DNA of 64,000 bases, taken from the NCBI GenBank assembly GCA_023213395.1, contig CM041465.1, positions 23,684,001 to 23,748,000 on the forward strand. The letters are read 5' to 3'. The position numbers were made by a program, and so were the translations under genes. The notes beneath the pieces are model-generated. The model did not search any database. It had not been told where the DNA came from and was given only the letters and a program-made list of their open reading frames with translations. Below, one piece after another: positions 9,722 through 20,630 of the stretch (within the stretch, counting starts at the first letter, position 1; each line of letters opens with the position of its first letter). Origin of the DNA: Cycas panzhihuaensis. Lineage: Eukaryota > Cycadophyta.

Positions 9722-12127
9722 TTACCCTACCCCTGGGGCATCATCTCTTGGTCGATGTGATCCCTATCCTGGGGACCACATCCCTCTGAGACTCCTCCTC
9801 AGTCTCTGTGAGCTCCCTGCCTCACTCCCCTCATCCTGTGGCCTCCTCAAGGTCATCGCCAGCATATGAGTCTGTGTCCTACTCCGCACTGACCTCGATG
9901 CCATGTCCTCTATCAGTCAATCGTATCGGGCCTGAATACGATACTCCATCTCCATGAGGTGAAGCCTCTCCTCCATCCCCCAGAGTCGCTCCTCAATCAC
10001 TTCTATCTAGATATGGCTCTCCATATCCCCTTCGGCTCCTCCCTGAGCCTCTAGTGCCTGCACTTGACTCTGCAGAGCATCCCTCTCAGCTCGGATGGCA
10101 TCCATCTATGCCTGCTATCCTCCTGCACGTACCTCATGCTCTTGGTACTCCGTGATCCATATATCTCTCACCCGTATCAATGGGGTGAATGCTGTCGTGT
10201 GATCACCTACCGATCTAGGCTCATCGTTAGCCTGGATGGGAGGCTGTCCCTCCGCATAGGCCTGAGGAAATATCTCTCAGACTACTGCCTCCACCAACCT
10301 CTGAATATCTACCATACTTGTAAATCCAACATGTCATGTATCAGTACATGTCTATATAGATATCAAACTAAAATCAAATTATGTATGTGTTCGATAATCA
10401 AATGACGATAGGATAAGGTCATGTCTCACCTAGTGTAGCTACCAGCTCCTCGACTCAGGCGACTGCCTCTCGCTCTAGCACTCCGCTAGTTGCAGGTACC
10501 TCCTCCTCCTTAGGTACCTCCTCTGCTACTGCCTCGACTCCTGGGGCATCCCTCCTCTCTGTGACTGGTGCAACTGATGCCTCTCTGGATCTCCTGATGA
10601 TCTGCAGCCTCTGGGTCCATGTCACTTGGCCCCTACTCTCCTCTGCAGCTCCTGATGACTCTGCCTCTCTACCTGTAGCCTCGGATGGACCTGCCTCTCA
10701 TGTAACTGGTGATGGACTAGCCCCATCACCTCCATCACCATGCTCATCATCTCCCGAGGGCACTCCTACTCCTCCTGCCTTATTATCACTATCCCACCTC
10801 ACTGCTCTATACAAATCTATTATATAATCTGTTATGGTGAGGAGGTCTAGTGATGTGGCCTACACCGAGCGACAGACATGTACCTGGTCCTCGGTCCCTC
10901 TCAACCTGGTCTACCATCTTTAGACCATCAAGGTCCACTTTGAGATGAGGTGTGGTCCCCCCGTCGGTGCCACTGCTCCGAAGTGGTCAAAGAACCAACA
11001 CTATAATAACGTACTATATGATAGTCAGCCCTTACCCACTGCCTGGATAACATCTAATTGTGTGATGAGGTTCGCCGCTATAAGGGTGGCCTAGTCCATC
11101 CTCTTTCCCACCTCATATCGACGTACTACATCTATCCATCCTCTTGGTATGTCTCTATAGTTTTATTTTTGGGATACCCAGAATAGAATGTACAAAGTAA
11201 TCAATTTCCTTACCCGAGCAACCCCTAACATCACCATGGTCTAGAGAGGAATCACTCGCATCTCCTACCTATCCAAACCTATAAAAAACATGGATGCCTT
11301 CCTATATGTTGCCTCATTGCTAGGTAGTGCTCCTAGTGCCACTGGCCTCCCTGTCGCTGGTACTCCCAGTATCCTCCTGATATCCCCAGGGGTCATTGAT
11401 ATATCCCCCACCTGGGGTAGATGGAAGATGTGCCTCCTGTTGTCCCAGTGTGACACAATATCAACCAATAATCACTGGTCTGATATATACTAAGGTGTCC
11501 TCGTGACCTTCAGTAGGCCACATCTCTATAGGATCTCCCTGTCCTCTCTAGTCATCATCTCGATAAAACTGATCATTGCCATCCTGATGTTCTCGTAGTT
11601 CTCTACTATGATCACAACCTGTGAAATGCCATCAACGCAAGTCAGAATTAGACCTACACTCATTCCTCATCCCCTGGACTATCTCTCAGCCTCGCCTGAT
11701 TAAGATTCAGGGTCCCTTGGGCCCCTTTCTTCTTTTTTCTATAGTTTTGCCTTCGCACCATGCCAAACTTCATGGTACCGAAGAGTTTGGCCCAAGTCAT
11801 GTGGCGATCGGGGCCGTGCAGCAAAGATCATGACACTGTGATCTTTGCTGCGATGCAAACGACACCCCCCCAAAAGGGGGGTTTTCCTGCCAAAAAATAA
11901 AAAAAAACTCTTCTCTGTGGGCCACAACTGGGCCCATTGGGACTAGGGCTGCCTAATGCCCCAGTCTCACCTCTCTCTGGGTCCAATTTAGACTCTAGAA
12001 GGTCCTTTTTCGCCCATATGGGGCCTAAAAGTCTACATAAAAATAACAAAAAGCAATGAACTTTAAACCATAAGATGGGTTAGGTTTTTAGAGGTCCACT
12101 CACTGGATCTGGCCTGGCACTTGTCAT
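9722..12127 (-). pseudogene. Antisense plant-mobile-domain-like gene of TatG copy A (3 exons, nonsense-ridden)
   Basis: On the strand opposite to gag-pol, exon 1 is 12127-12104 (ATG, 8 codons), exon 2 is 11618-10430 and exon 3 is 10317-9722. Intron 1 has GTGAGT...CACAG ends. Intron 2 has a GTGAGA donor but an AA acceptor (AG in copy B). The exons sum to 1809 bases, exactly 603 codons, with no net frameshift, but about 20 in-frame stops. Exon 2 encodes ISFIEMM, then HWDNRRHIFHLP, MTPGDIRRILGVPATGRPV and LIAANL, the layout of the plant mobile domain of MAIN/MAIL1-type proteins. An acidic low-complexity tail follows. Exon 3 is EIFPQAYAEG then a glutamate-rich coiled coil with RLHLMEMEYRIQARYD. 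Function is unknown. Host proteins with this domain affect transposon silencing (established), so a role in element expression is a guess. Confidence 0.8.
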
Positions 12128-12278
12128 CTCGTCCCCATGGTCCCAATGGATGTCCTCTAGCTCTGATTCGATGGTCTGATCTCCCTCCACATGCCTCAGG
12201 TAGCGCTCCACTACATAAGGAAATGGCTCTAGATTCACTCAAGAGCCCGTGAAAATGAATCCCCTTTTCATCGATTTT

Positions 12279-12287
12279 CCTTATATA
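12279..12287 (-). promoter_or_regulatory. TATA box of the antisense gene, copy A
   Basis: TATATAAGG within CCCCGCCTATATAAGGAAA, 160 bases upstream of the antisense start codon. The identical block occurs in copy B at 47495, 168 bases upstream of its start. The conservation contrasts with the surrounding divergence and supports a dedicated antisense promoter. Confidence 0.65.
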
Positions 12288-12825
12288 GGCGGGGACCTCG
12301 ATGGGCACTGTCTCCATTTCGGTCCTTGTGGCAACCCTTTAGATCATCTCTTACCCCCGATAACCTTTGCCTTCTGGCCCTGTTTCCCGTTGTGCTCCCA
12401 TGGCCTTCATCTTGCTCCTTCTTGCAGATGCATTTATGGCACCCTGCTGATACATTTTCGCAGGGCCCTTTTATCTCATTTTACGTGCCACTCTCGTGCA
12501 TACATGAGTTTATACTTGTTTGGCTCGTTTGGCCATCCTGGACCCATTTTTGCAGCCTGTTCCTACTCCTGGGACCTCCAAAGGGAATGGTCCCTCCGTT
12601 TGGAGTCATTCTTTGCTTTCTAAAGCAACCTTTGGCACCCTAGGGTGCCCTTTTGCTACCCACTCTCAGCCGGTGGTTGGATAGTCTGCTCTTATCCTTG
12701 GGTAACCTCATTGCTAGGTCCTCCTACCCTTCACAGTAATTTATTGCTTGCCATATGAGCCTCTTTTGCTTTGACTCTTATATTATTATATATTTTCTCT
12801 ACTGAGACATTTCCTTTCATCATCC
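12288..12825 (+). other. Region between antisense promoter and extra RNase H, copy A
   Basis: Hydrophobic sense reading frames here (for example PFGVILCFLKQPLAP near 12596-12640) have counterparts in B (PFGITFYFLKQPLAP), but more than one frame is equally similar and no start is secure. It probably holds promoter and leader sequence for the RNase H gene. No gene is called. Confidence 0.4.
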
Positions 12826-13530
12826 ATGCCTTTCTTCATTTTTACCGACAGTAGAAGCTGCAGTAATCCTAGACCTTCTGTCGCTGCATGGATCCTTCAT
12901 AGCCCTTTTAGATATGATTTTTTATACTCCAAAATCTTCCTCCCCAAGGCCACCAATAACGAAGCTGAGTACACGACCATTATCAAAGCCCTCACTGATG
13001 CACTCTATTTCCATAATGGATCTATTGTTCTTCTTTGCGACTCCCAAGTAGTGATGTCCCATCTCACCCAGGTTTACCAGGTGTGATGCCCTCATTTGAG
13101 AGTCCTCGCTTCAATCGCCAAATCCCTACTAGCTAATTTCTAGTCTGTCAATATCTGACACATCCCTCGGGCCCTCAACACTGAGGCAGATTGCCTCGTT
13201 TGCCTCATCCTTGAGCACCGCCCTCCTCTTCTTGTCGACCGCCCCTGAGACTTATCTGGTCACTCTGTTACCCAAGTCTCAGGCAGTCATATAGATCACC
13301 TTGCGATCCATTCACACCTCTGAAAGCTAACTGCTAATGAGGTTAAACTATGGTGACTACCAGGTTTGCTCATTTACCCTTTTTTACCTGACTTTATCAT
13401 GCATATCTCTTTACATTTTCATAATGGGGGTAGTCCCCTCATCCTTCTTAACTTCTAGTCGATTCTCAGGTGGCACATAGGTAGCTCCTATGTCATCTCC
13501 ACCCCTGTCCTCGTATCCACGTGTTCTTCC
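12826..13530 (+). pseudogene. Stand-alone extra RNase H (archaeal-like type) of TatG copy A
   Basis: The ATG sits four codons before the first beta-strand: M-P-F-F-IFTDSRSCSNPRPS, matching MVLLIFTDGGSHGNPSPS in B. Further conserved blocks are KATNNEAEYTTIIKALTDAL (Glu), VLLCDSQVVMSHLTQVYQV (Asp) and ALNTEADCLVCLILEH (Asp), so all four catalytic acids are visible. The first stop (TGA 13084) follows 86 codons, but homology with B continues to about 13530, suggesting an ancestral protein of 230-240 residues. Tat elements are known to carry such a second RNase H inside pol. Here it is separate and 4.5 kb downstream of integrase, next to the polypurine tract. Confidence 0.8.
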
Positions 13531-13573
13531 ATGATACTTATCGGCACCCTTATCTCCTATTATGATTATGGTT

Positions 13574-13587
13574 TATATATATATATA

Positions 13588-13669
<82 letters not shown>
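13574..13669. repeat. (TA)n microsatellite
   Basis: About 48 TA units with one interruption (ATCTAT near 13588), followed by ACACATACACATATG. It lies inside copy A just before the 3' LTR and is absent at the same place in B, so it expanded after A diverged. Confidence 0.95.
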
Positions 13670-13678
<9 letters not shown>

Positions 13679-13749
13679 ACATATGTGCTACTGACAGTTT
13701 TGTTACCAGCATTTGCCATTGCACTATACTTCCAAGTAGTGAGGCTCTC

Positions 13750-13761
13750 ACGCAAGGGGCG
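13750..13761 (+). other. Polypurine tract of copy A
   Basis: The sequence CGCAAGGGGCG directly precedes the TG of the 3' LTR. Copy B has CCAAGGGGGCAG in the same position. This would prime plus-strand DNA synthesis. Confidence 0.65.
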
Positions 13762-14268
13762 TGTTTCTAGCTCACGGGAATGGATACAAATAGGTCAACT
13801 CAGGTAGGCTTAGGTATGTTTCTTCCTTTCTACTTGTACTATTTTGTTGGAAAGGTTGACAGAAGTGATGCCTCATTGCATGACTGCTTCCTCATTTGTA
13901 TGATCACTTTACATTTGTTGCCTGTTCATGTTGCTTATCATATTATGAGCCTATGACGACCTAGTGGGACCTACCTTTCCATAAGGTAGGTATCCCCATG
14001 GCACTATACGACCCTTTGCGCTATCTCCACACTACCTTAAGCTTCTTTTAGTTTGTATGACCCATTCATGCCTCAACTTTGAGCTCCTAGCACCTCGTTT
14101 CTGGGACCTCTACTCATTGATGCTTTGCCTGCCTTTGTCCACGTGCATTCTGGACCATCTCATCCACCTAGACAGGAGGGCCAACCCCTCCCAGGCCTGC
14201 CACATCACCTCCTAAAGCTCCTGGAACCCAAATTTTTGCCATTCTGGCTTTCTGGTCCTGCACCGCTG

Positions 14269-14314
14269 TAAACTTAGTGGTACCGCAAAGTTTATCGTGG
14301 TACTGCGAAGTTTA
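14269..14314. promoter_or_regulatory. Palindromic TAAACTT...AAGTTTA box in TatG LTR
   Basis: TAAACTTAGTGGTACCGCAAAGTTTA (14269-14294) is an imperfect inverted repeat, followed by a second half-copy ending at 14314. The same box lies about 510-560 bases from the LTR start in copies B (59693-59718, 38033-38058) and D (34043-34068), and in intron 1 of the antisense gene. Its function is unknown. Confidence 0.45.
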
Positions 14315-16017
14315 CCACGGTGCGACTGTTGTCAGTTATTTTTAAAAACTTTCGTGGTAATTCTTGCATTTTCGGTGAAATCACCTTGTGGCCTTGCATC
14401 CACCTTAGCCCTATTCGCACCCTATTCGCACCCTATTCGCTCACTTAGTATCAAAACCCTCATCATTTTGAGGACCCTCTTAGATCATTTTTTTTGCTCT
14501 TCAACACAATCATTTCCTGTTGCAACTTTCTGTCCTCTTCCTTTCCTACTATGGGTGCACTTACAAGCCTATGTTACCTATAACTCTAGACCAAGATCCA
14601 CCTATAACTACCTTCCTCCATGGTGGGAAGCCTTTCTCTAGGTGTTATCAAGCAAATTTTGGTGTTGTTCTTCTCCAACTTGCCCAACAAGTGTCTCTTT
14701 CAGCTATCTATTGGGATTTCTCCTGCAAACCCTTGCAGGGATCCTCTTCTCCACTGGTTGTAGGGGTAGACCTATCCTATATCAGCCCAGAAGGTCCTCC
14801 AATCCCTTTTCTCTAGATTTGTGATATGTTATCTCCATATTGAACCCATTTCTTGACTTGTTTTCTTGCTTTCCTTAGGTTTGATTGTAGCAAAACTTGT
14901 TTTCATTGAGTTGGGCTTGGTGCTTTTAGGTTTTCACCTTTCCTCTGCTAGTTTTCCTTAAGGAAGTAGTAGGAGAAGAACCACAAGGTTGGGTGAAAAG
15001 ATCAAGGTAGGGCAGCCCCCCCACTCAGTCCTACTCTCCAAGGGAATCCCCCTTCCCACCTTCTCTTCTCTTGCTCCATGCTCCTCTTGGGATAATTAGG
15101 AGTTGGTGAGCCCTAGGCCTGCGTTAAATTATCAACATATATAGCCCCTTGCTGTGCTAATTCTAAGCCTACATGCCTCTTGTTTGGACCCACGTAGTGT
15201 CCCTTGTATTGTTGGGTATCCCTTGATAACATTGACAAGGGTTTGTGCATCGGATTACTGCCCATAGCAACTCCGCACCTTGGATGTTTCCCCAATGCTT
15301 TGTCACTTTTATCCTTGTGTTTCCTTGGCTATCCTTAGTTGTCTTCACCATCATCTTGTTGTGCTAGGGAGTTGTGTGGAGAGTCCAGTGGAGGGCTAGC
15401 CATCCTGAGGCTTCCCTTCACTCTATTTTGCTTGATGTATATGCTTGCTTGAGAGAGGATTTTGGCGCTTCTTTGCAGCAGTTGTCTTTCCTAACATTTT
15501 AACACAAACATTACACATATACTTGCATATATATAGCTTGTCTTTTATAGCCCCTTCTTGGAAGGGATAATCCAGTGCATGTGTAGGTTGGTGTGGTGCT
15601 CTCACAAAGGTATAAAACATCTAGGTCTAGGTAAGATCTACCATTTTGTTTCTTTGCTTTTGCTTTCTTCTATTTTGCTTTCTTTTCACAAAGGGGAAGG
15701 TCAGGAAGCCCCCATCATTCACATCAAAACTTGGTTATACATCCGTGGATTGATGCAAGGATGTGCATTGTGCATGGGTGAGGCCTCCCATCAGGTGCTA
15801 CATCTTTCAGGTATGCACATCCTTCCTTTAACCCCCATTTCCCTTTCTTACTTTTATTTGGAATCTCTGTTCTAACTAAGTAGGTCATATAAAGGTAAAA
15901 AGGTAAATGGTAGCATTTATTTGTATTTGTATGCTTGCATGTCACATACTCAACCCCTATAGGAAAAGGACATTATAGGAAACTCACCCTCCCCTTTCCT
16001 TTTCCTACAAAGCCTAA

Positions 16018-16022
16018 CTTAC
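16018..16022 (+). repeat. Left target-site duplication of E1
   Basis: CTTAC, repeated exactly at 22745-22749. The unoccupied sister LTR reads AACTTACCCTTTTGG near 972-986. Confidence 0.95.
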
Positions 16023-17075
16023 TGATCCCAAAAGAGCTTAGTTGGTGAAGAAATCAATTATCAACCTTTCCTCCTTGAGATCCTGGGAGTTAGTGTAGAA
16101 AACTCAATAACATCAAAACAACAATGAGTCCATGAAAGGAAAATTCTACACCAAATCAATTATTCTTGACATTGATCTAAAAGTATGAGGAGTAATACTT
16201 TTATTAAACCATGAAAATTTCCATTTAATGGTGGAGAAATCAACTAGCAAAAGAATGGTAAAATTACAAGGAATAAATGTTATAATTATACCATAAGGGG
16301 GACCCAAACCCTCCAAATGCTTCTCCAAGGATGCTTCCCAAGTCAAGTCTCCAAGAACCACCTCTCCAACCTGTAGGAGGGCTCAATTTATAGAAAGAAA
16401 CCTGAATTGCATGTTTAACAAGTGGCAATCATGCAAGTATAACCACTAACCACCAGAATGCATGTTGTCCAAGTGGCCTTCATACAATTCTTAAAAAGTT
16501 ATAGTTTGTAATAGATCTTAACGTACTCCAATTTGGCTCAAATTTGGTACACGTATAGGAACATATGTTCCCTCATCTTCCTCAAATTTTCAGCTCATTT
16601 GGATGTCATTTGGCTACATTTTTATTTATTTAGTAATAATATGTATTTGCTATTTTTCTGTTGTCCAAGTGGCCTTCATACAATTCATAAAAGTTTTGGC
16701 TTGTAACTGACCTTAACGGACTCCAATTTAGCTCAAATTTTGTACACATATAGGAACGTATGTCTCCTCCGCTTCCTCAAAATTTTAGCTCATTTTGATA
16801 TCATTTGGCTATTTTTCTATTCATATAATCAAAATATATATTTTCTATTTTTTTCTACTAACTGTGGGATTAATTTTTATGCAAAGACAAGGCTTGAACT
16901 CTAATCAAATGATATTTTCTGAACCCCACCTTTTGTAAACATCTAGTGAGATGTGTCTTATCCCTTAAACAAAATTTCATAGAGTTTTGATACCATTTGG
17001 CCATATCTCTTTTAGTTATGCCAATGCCTAACATTTTCCGCATCCTGTAAACATATGGTAGATCCTCCTGGATCA
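16023..17075 (-). repeat. 3' LTR of E1
   Basis: Ends TGATCC/GGATCA. It contains two diverged tandem units of about 196 bp (16464-16659 and 16660-16855), each beginning GTTGTCCAAGTGGCCTTC and containing CTCCAATTT-GCTCAAATTT, with a possible third, weaker unit downstream. A TATAAATT box on the minus strand lies at 16385-16392. Confidence 0.93.
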
Positions 17076-17092
17076 TGGCTCCCCCTTCCTTG
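17076..17092 (-). other. Polypurine tract of E1
   Basis: On the minus strand AAGGAAGGGGGAGCCA directly precedes the 3' LTR. Confidence 0.8.
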
Positions 17093-17199
17093 GAAAATAG
17101 CCAACTCCTGTTTGGCTTAGAATTGGAGATGGGGGAAGTGTTGTTCTCCTTATTGCCTACTAAACCACTTGGCCTTACTAGGCAATTACCCTGCTACTC

Positions 17200-18330
17200 C
17201 AATCCTGAAAGATTCATGTGCCTTATGTCTTGTTTTGGTAGATTTTCTCTCCAAGATACAATCTTCCTTGAGAGGCTCCTCACTTTCCAAATACAAATCA
17301 TCAATCAAGGTAAAGTGAACTGGTCCTGTTCCTCATCTAGCATGGAGGGCTCAAAGAGTTTTAAGTATTCAGCATTTACTACTGAATATATTTGCATATA
17401 AGGTGGAAGATCAAGTTGGAAAGCATTGCCACCTACTTTTCTCAAAATCTTGAATGGTCCATACCTTATAGGTTTGAGTTTCTTACCTTCTCCTTTTAAC
17501 CTCTCCTTGCTCAAGTATAACCATACTAAATCTCCTTCTTAGAAAGTACACTCTTGCCTATGCTTGTCATGTCTTTCCTTGTACTTTTGTTGAGTCCTTA
17601 GAAGTTGATCATGTACTTCTTTGTGGACTCTCTGGATCTTCTCAAGTATCTTAAAGCCTTGTCATGCTCCTCCTTCTCTTTGACGATCCTTCCTTAGCTT
17701 GCATGGAAAACTCCAAGTCAAATGGACTTTGAGGTAAGTATCCCAAACAAACTTCAAAAGGTGCTTTAGAGTGTGATGCATGCATTGCTCTATTAAAAGC
17801 AAATTGTAGAAAAGCCAATGATTCATCCCAAGTCTTTGGATGCTTGGAATTGTATCCCTCAATAGATGTACCAAAGTTACATTCACTACTTCGGTTTATC
17901 CATCTGTTTGAGGATGGAAACTTGTACTCCTCTTCAATTTGGTATCCCTCATCTCCCATAGTGACTTCCAAAATGATGAAAGGAATCGAGTGTCCCGATC
18001 TCGAAATGATGGAAGAAGGCAAGCCAAAATTCTTCCATACATGCTCAAGAATAACTCACCGCTCCCTGCACTGTGATTGTCTTCTTACAAGGTATTAGAC
18101 ATATCATTTTACTAAACCTATCTACAACAACAAAAGATAATCATGTCCTTCCTAGTCATGGGAAGTCCCCTAAAAATCAATGGAGATACTTTCCCAAGGC
18201 CTAGTGGGAATAGGTAGTGGTGTATACAATCCTAATTTTCTAGAAGAAGGCTTAGAAGTATTACACATTACACATCCTTTTACATATTTTTTACATCATT
18301 TTACATTTTGGCCATACAACATATCTTCTC
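17200..18330 (-). pseudogene. Integrase of E1, broken
   Basis: Minus-strand fragments show CNVCNTSKPSSRKLGLY, a core with VVVDRFSKM, then ALTWDESLAFLQFAFNRAMH-type sequence near 17790 and FEVCLGYLPQSPFDLEF. The C-terminal fold reads GEGKKLKPIRYGPFKILRKV and LDLPPYMQIYSVVNAEYLKL (17514-17330), and a basic tail continues in another frame with ILERKSTKTRHKAHESFRIG. The second catalytic Asp region ([11 protein letters not shown]) is present in a shifted frame near 18000. Several frameshifts mean it is dead. The long C-terminal extension would fit a chromovirus targeting module, but no clear chromodomain is seen. Confidence 0.75.
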
Positions 18331-18337
18331 AAGTTTG

Positions 18338-18997
18338 CTAAAGTCTTCTATACCAAAGTGACCAAATTACTTTAGAAGTATGGGCTTCTCTAAGCCACTT
18401 GATCTTGTCTCCTTTTGATGGAACATAGAGTCGCTCCCTTTGAAAAGTAGACCATCCTTTCAAGCAAGTCGAAGGTTTTCCTTTCGCTAGGTTCTCTAAT
18501 TCTTCCTTCAAATCTTCATCTTCATGGTACAAGTCTTTGTACTCTTCATGATACATTGGTTCCACCTGCAAACTCATAAGAGAACTACAAACAAAAGTAG
18601 AAGAAGAAGTGGAATAAGGTGGTCTAGATAACATATCAGCAATTTTGTTATTAGATCCCTTTTTATACTTAATTACAATATTGAATTGTTGTAAATAACT
18701 CATCCACTTCATGTGTCTTGCTTGCTGTAATTTACTTTGAGTTTGTAAAAATTGAAGAGGCTTATGATCGGTATGAACTACAACCTCTTTTCTGAGCAAG
18801 TATGACCTCCAATGCTTGCATGCTTGATGAAGTGCGAACATTTCTCGATCATATGTTCGGTAGTTCTTTACTTGAGGGGTGAAGACTTCCGAATGGTACG
18901 CAATAGGCTTCCCATCTTGAATAAGGATAGCTCCCATCGCATTTCCACTCGCATCAGCTTCGACTTCAAAAGGCCTTTGCAAATTTGGCATTGCCAA
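18338..18997 (-). pseudogene. RNase H of E1 pol
   Basis: Open for 219 codons. Motifs are RPFEVEADASGNAMGAILIQ (Asp), YDREMFALHQACKHWRSYL (Glu) and VVVHTDHKPLQFLQTQSKL (Asp), then KGSNNKIADMLSRPP, and a C-terminal part leading to the integrase zinc finger. It is one domain of the polyprotein and overlaps the RT block by a frameshift at about 18966-18997. Confidence 0.85.
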
Positions 18998-19842
18998 AAC
19001 CTAAGGCTTCACAAATTTTCTTCTTTAAAAGAAGAAAGGCTTCTTCCTCCTTGGAACCCCAAGTAAACTTTCTACTAGATTTTGTCAATCCATGTAGAGG
19101 TGCTGCAACCTGTGAGAAATGAAGAATGAACTTTCTCAAGTATTGACAAGCTCCTAAAAAACTTCTCACCTCTGTGATGTTTGTTGGCCTAGGCCATTTG
19201 AGGATGGCTTGAGTCTTGAGTGGATCAATGCTCAACTTTCCTCCTCCAACCACAAAGCCTAAGAAGATCAAGTTCTCCTTGCCAAATTCACACTTCTTCA
19301 CATTAAGCTTCAAATGATGCTTAGCCATAGTCTTTAAAACTTCTTCTATGTGTTGCAAATGTTCTTCCCATGTGTTGCTGAAAATCAACATGTCATCAAG
19401 ATAGACAACAACAAAATTATCCAAGTAAGGCCTTAATATTTCATTCATTAGCCTCATGAATGTTGCAGGAGCATTACACAATCCGAAAGGCATAACCATC
19501 CATTCAAAGAGTCCTTGCTTTGTTTTGAAGGCCGTCTTCCATGTGTCCTCCTCCTTGACCCTAACTTGGTGATAACCACTTTTAAATCCAATTTAGTGAA
19601 ATAACAAGCATGTCAATTTGATCAAGCAAATCATCTATACGAGGCAAAGGGTAGCGATTTTTAATTGTAATTTTATTCAAAGCACGAAAATCTATACACA
19701 TTCTCCATCCTCCATCCTTCTTATGCACCAAGACAATTGGTGACCCACAAGGTGAACATGAAGGTCTTATGACCCCTTGATCAAGCAATTCCTCAACTTG
19801 CCTCTTTATCTCATTATTTTCTATAATGGAGTGCCTATACAA
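18966..19842 (-). pseudogene. Reverse transcriptase of E1
   Basis: Two open pieces, 19842-19582 and 19499-18966, are separated by a break. The first has [20 protein letters not shown] and [20 protein letters not shown]. The second starts MVMPFGLCNAPATFMRLMNE and holds the intact catalytic YLDDM at 19392-19403, followed by HLKLNVKKCEFGKENLIFLG and the connection region. A frameshift between the pieces inactivates it. The active-site residues themselves are preserved. Confidence 0.88.
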
Positions 19843-19923
19843 AGCAACATTAGGTAATGGTGCATCTCCTACAAGAGTGATTTCATGCTCTATCTTTCTC
19901 TTTGGTGGAAGCCCATCAACATG

Positions 19924-20630
19924 TTAAAATAGAATATCATACCTTGTCTTTAACTCCTCAATTTGTTGCATTTGTTTAGGTGATATAAGCAGGGTGTGAG
20001 TAGAAGGACCTTCTTCATCTCTTGGCTCTTCTTTTCTCCTTACCATTAAGATGATAAATTTACCACATGCATTGATCATCCTTTTTGCTTGAGTAGCTGA
20101 AATTAATGCTATCTTATCCAAGTGCTTCTTTGTGGCCTTTATGATGAAGCCCTTGTTATCCTTCATCAATCGATACTTTCTCTCCTTCGATAGAAGAGTG
20201 CATCTCGATCCCACAAGTAGGGACTTCCAAGCACAACATGGCATACATCCAAAGGGCACCACATCACATATTACCTCATCAACAAAATCATTAGTGATGG
20301 AAAATTTAAGTGTACATTACTTTGATATTTGCATTTCCACATCTTTATGGATCCAACCAAGAGGATATGGATGAGGGTGAGGAGTAGTTACCAAACCAAT
20401 GCTCTTTACCAAACTTTTGAGATCAAATTCTTTTGGCTTCCGGATCTATAATGGCACCAATCATACTATTTCCTACTTGAAGCTTCAAGTGAAATAGTTC
20501 CTCCCTTGTAGCATCATCTTCATAATTTGTAAGTAGAGTGACCTTCTCTTCTTCTCCTTCACTTTGAATCTCCACCTCAGAAAGTAGTGCTTTCCTTTTT
20601 CCTTCTTTCTTAATTCCATATCCTTGATAT
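19924..20630 (-). pseudogene. Protease region of E1, broken
   Basis: The active-site region reads IIDPEAKRI at about 20450, where gypsy proteases normally have D-S/T-G. Downstream VVPFGCMPCCAWKSLLVGSR, KYRLMKDNKGFIIKATKKHL and the pre-RT linker ending EELKTRYDILF are visible (20262-19924). The missing D-S/T-G motif and frameshifts make it inactive. Confidence 0.6.

Noticed and set aside
9436-9789. Histidine/threonine-rich frame
   Set aside because: It arises from a CA-rich tract and lies in the convergent 3' region with no counterpart frame in B or D.
12249-12643. Hydrophobic sense frames possibly suggesting an envelope-like protein (also 47097-47354 in copy B)
   Set aside because: Two or more frames are equally conserved between A and B, no signal peptide plus transmembrane layout holds in both, and the region overlaps the antisense promoter and leader.
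13531-13807. Reading frames with alternating Tyr-Ile repeats on both strands
   Set aside because: They are translations of the (TA)n microsatellite; no homology or start context.
14297-14824. Several frames of 60-114 codons inside the 3' LTR of copy A
   Set aside because: They sit in LTR sequence, lack matching open frames in B and D LTRs, and show no recognisable motif.
16464-16855. CRISPR-like or satellite array
   Set aside because: Only two diverged long units inside an LTR, no short direct repeats with unique spacers.
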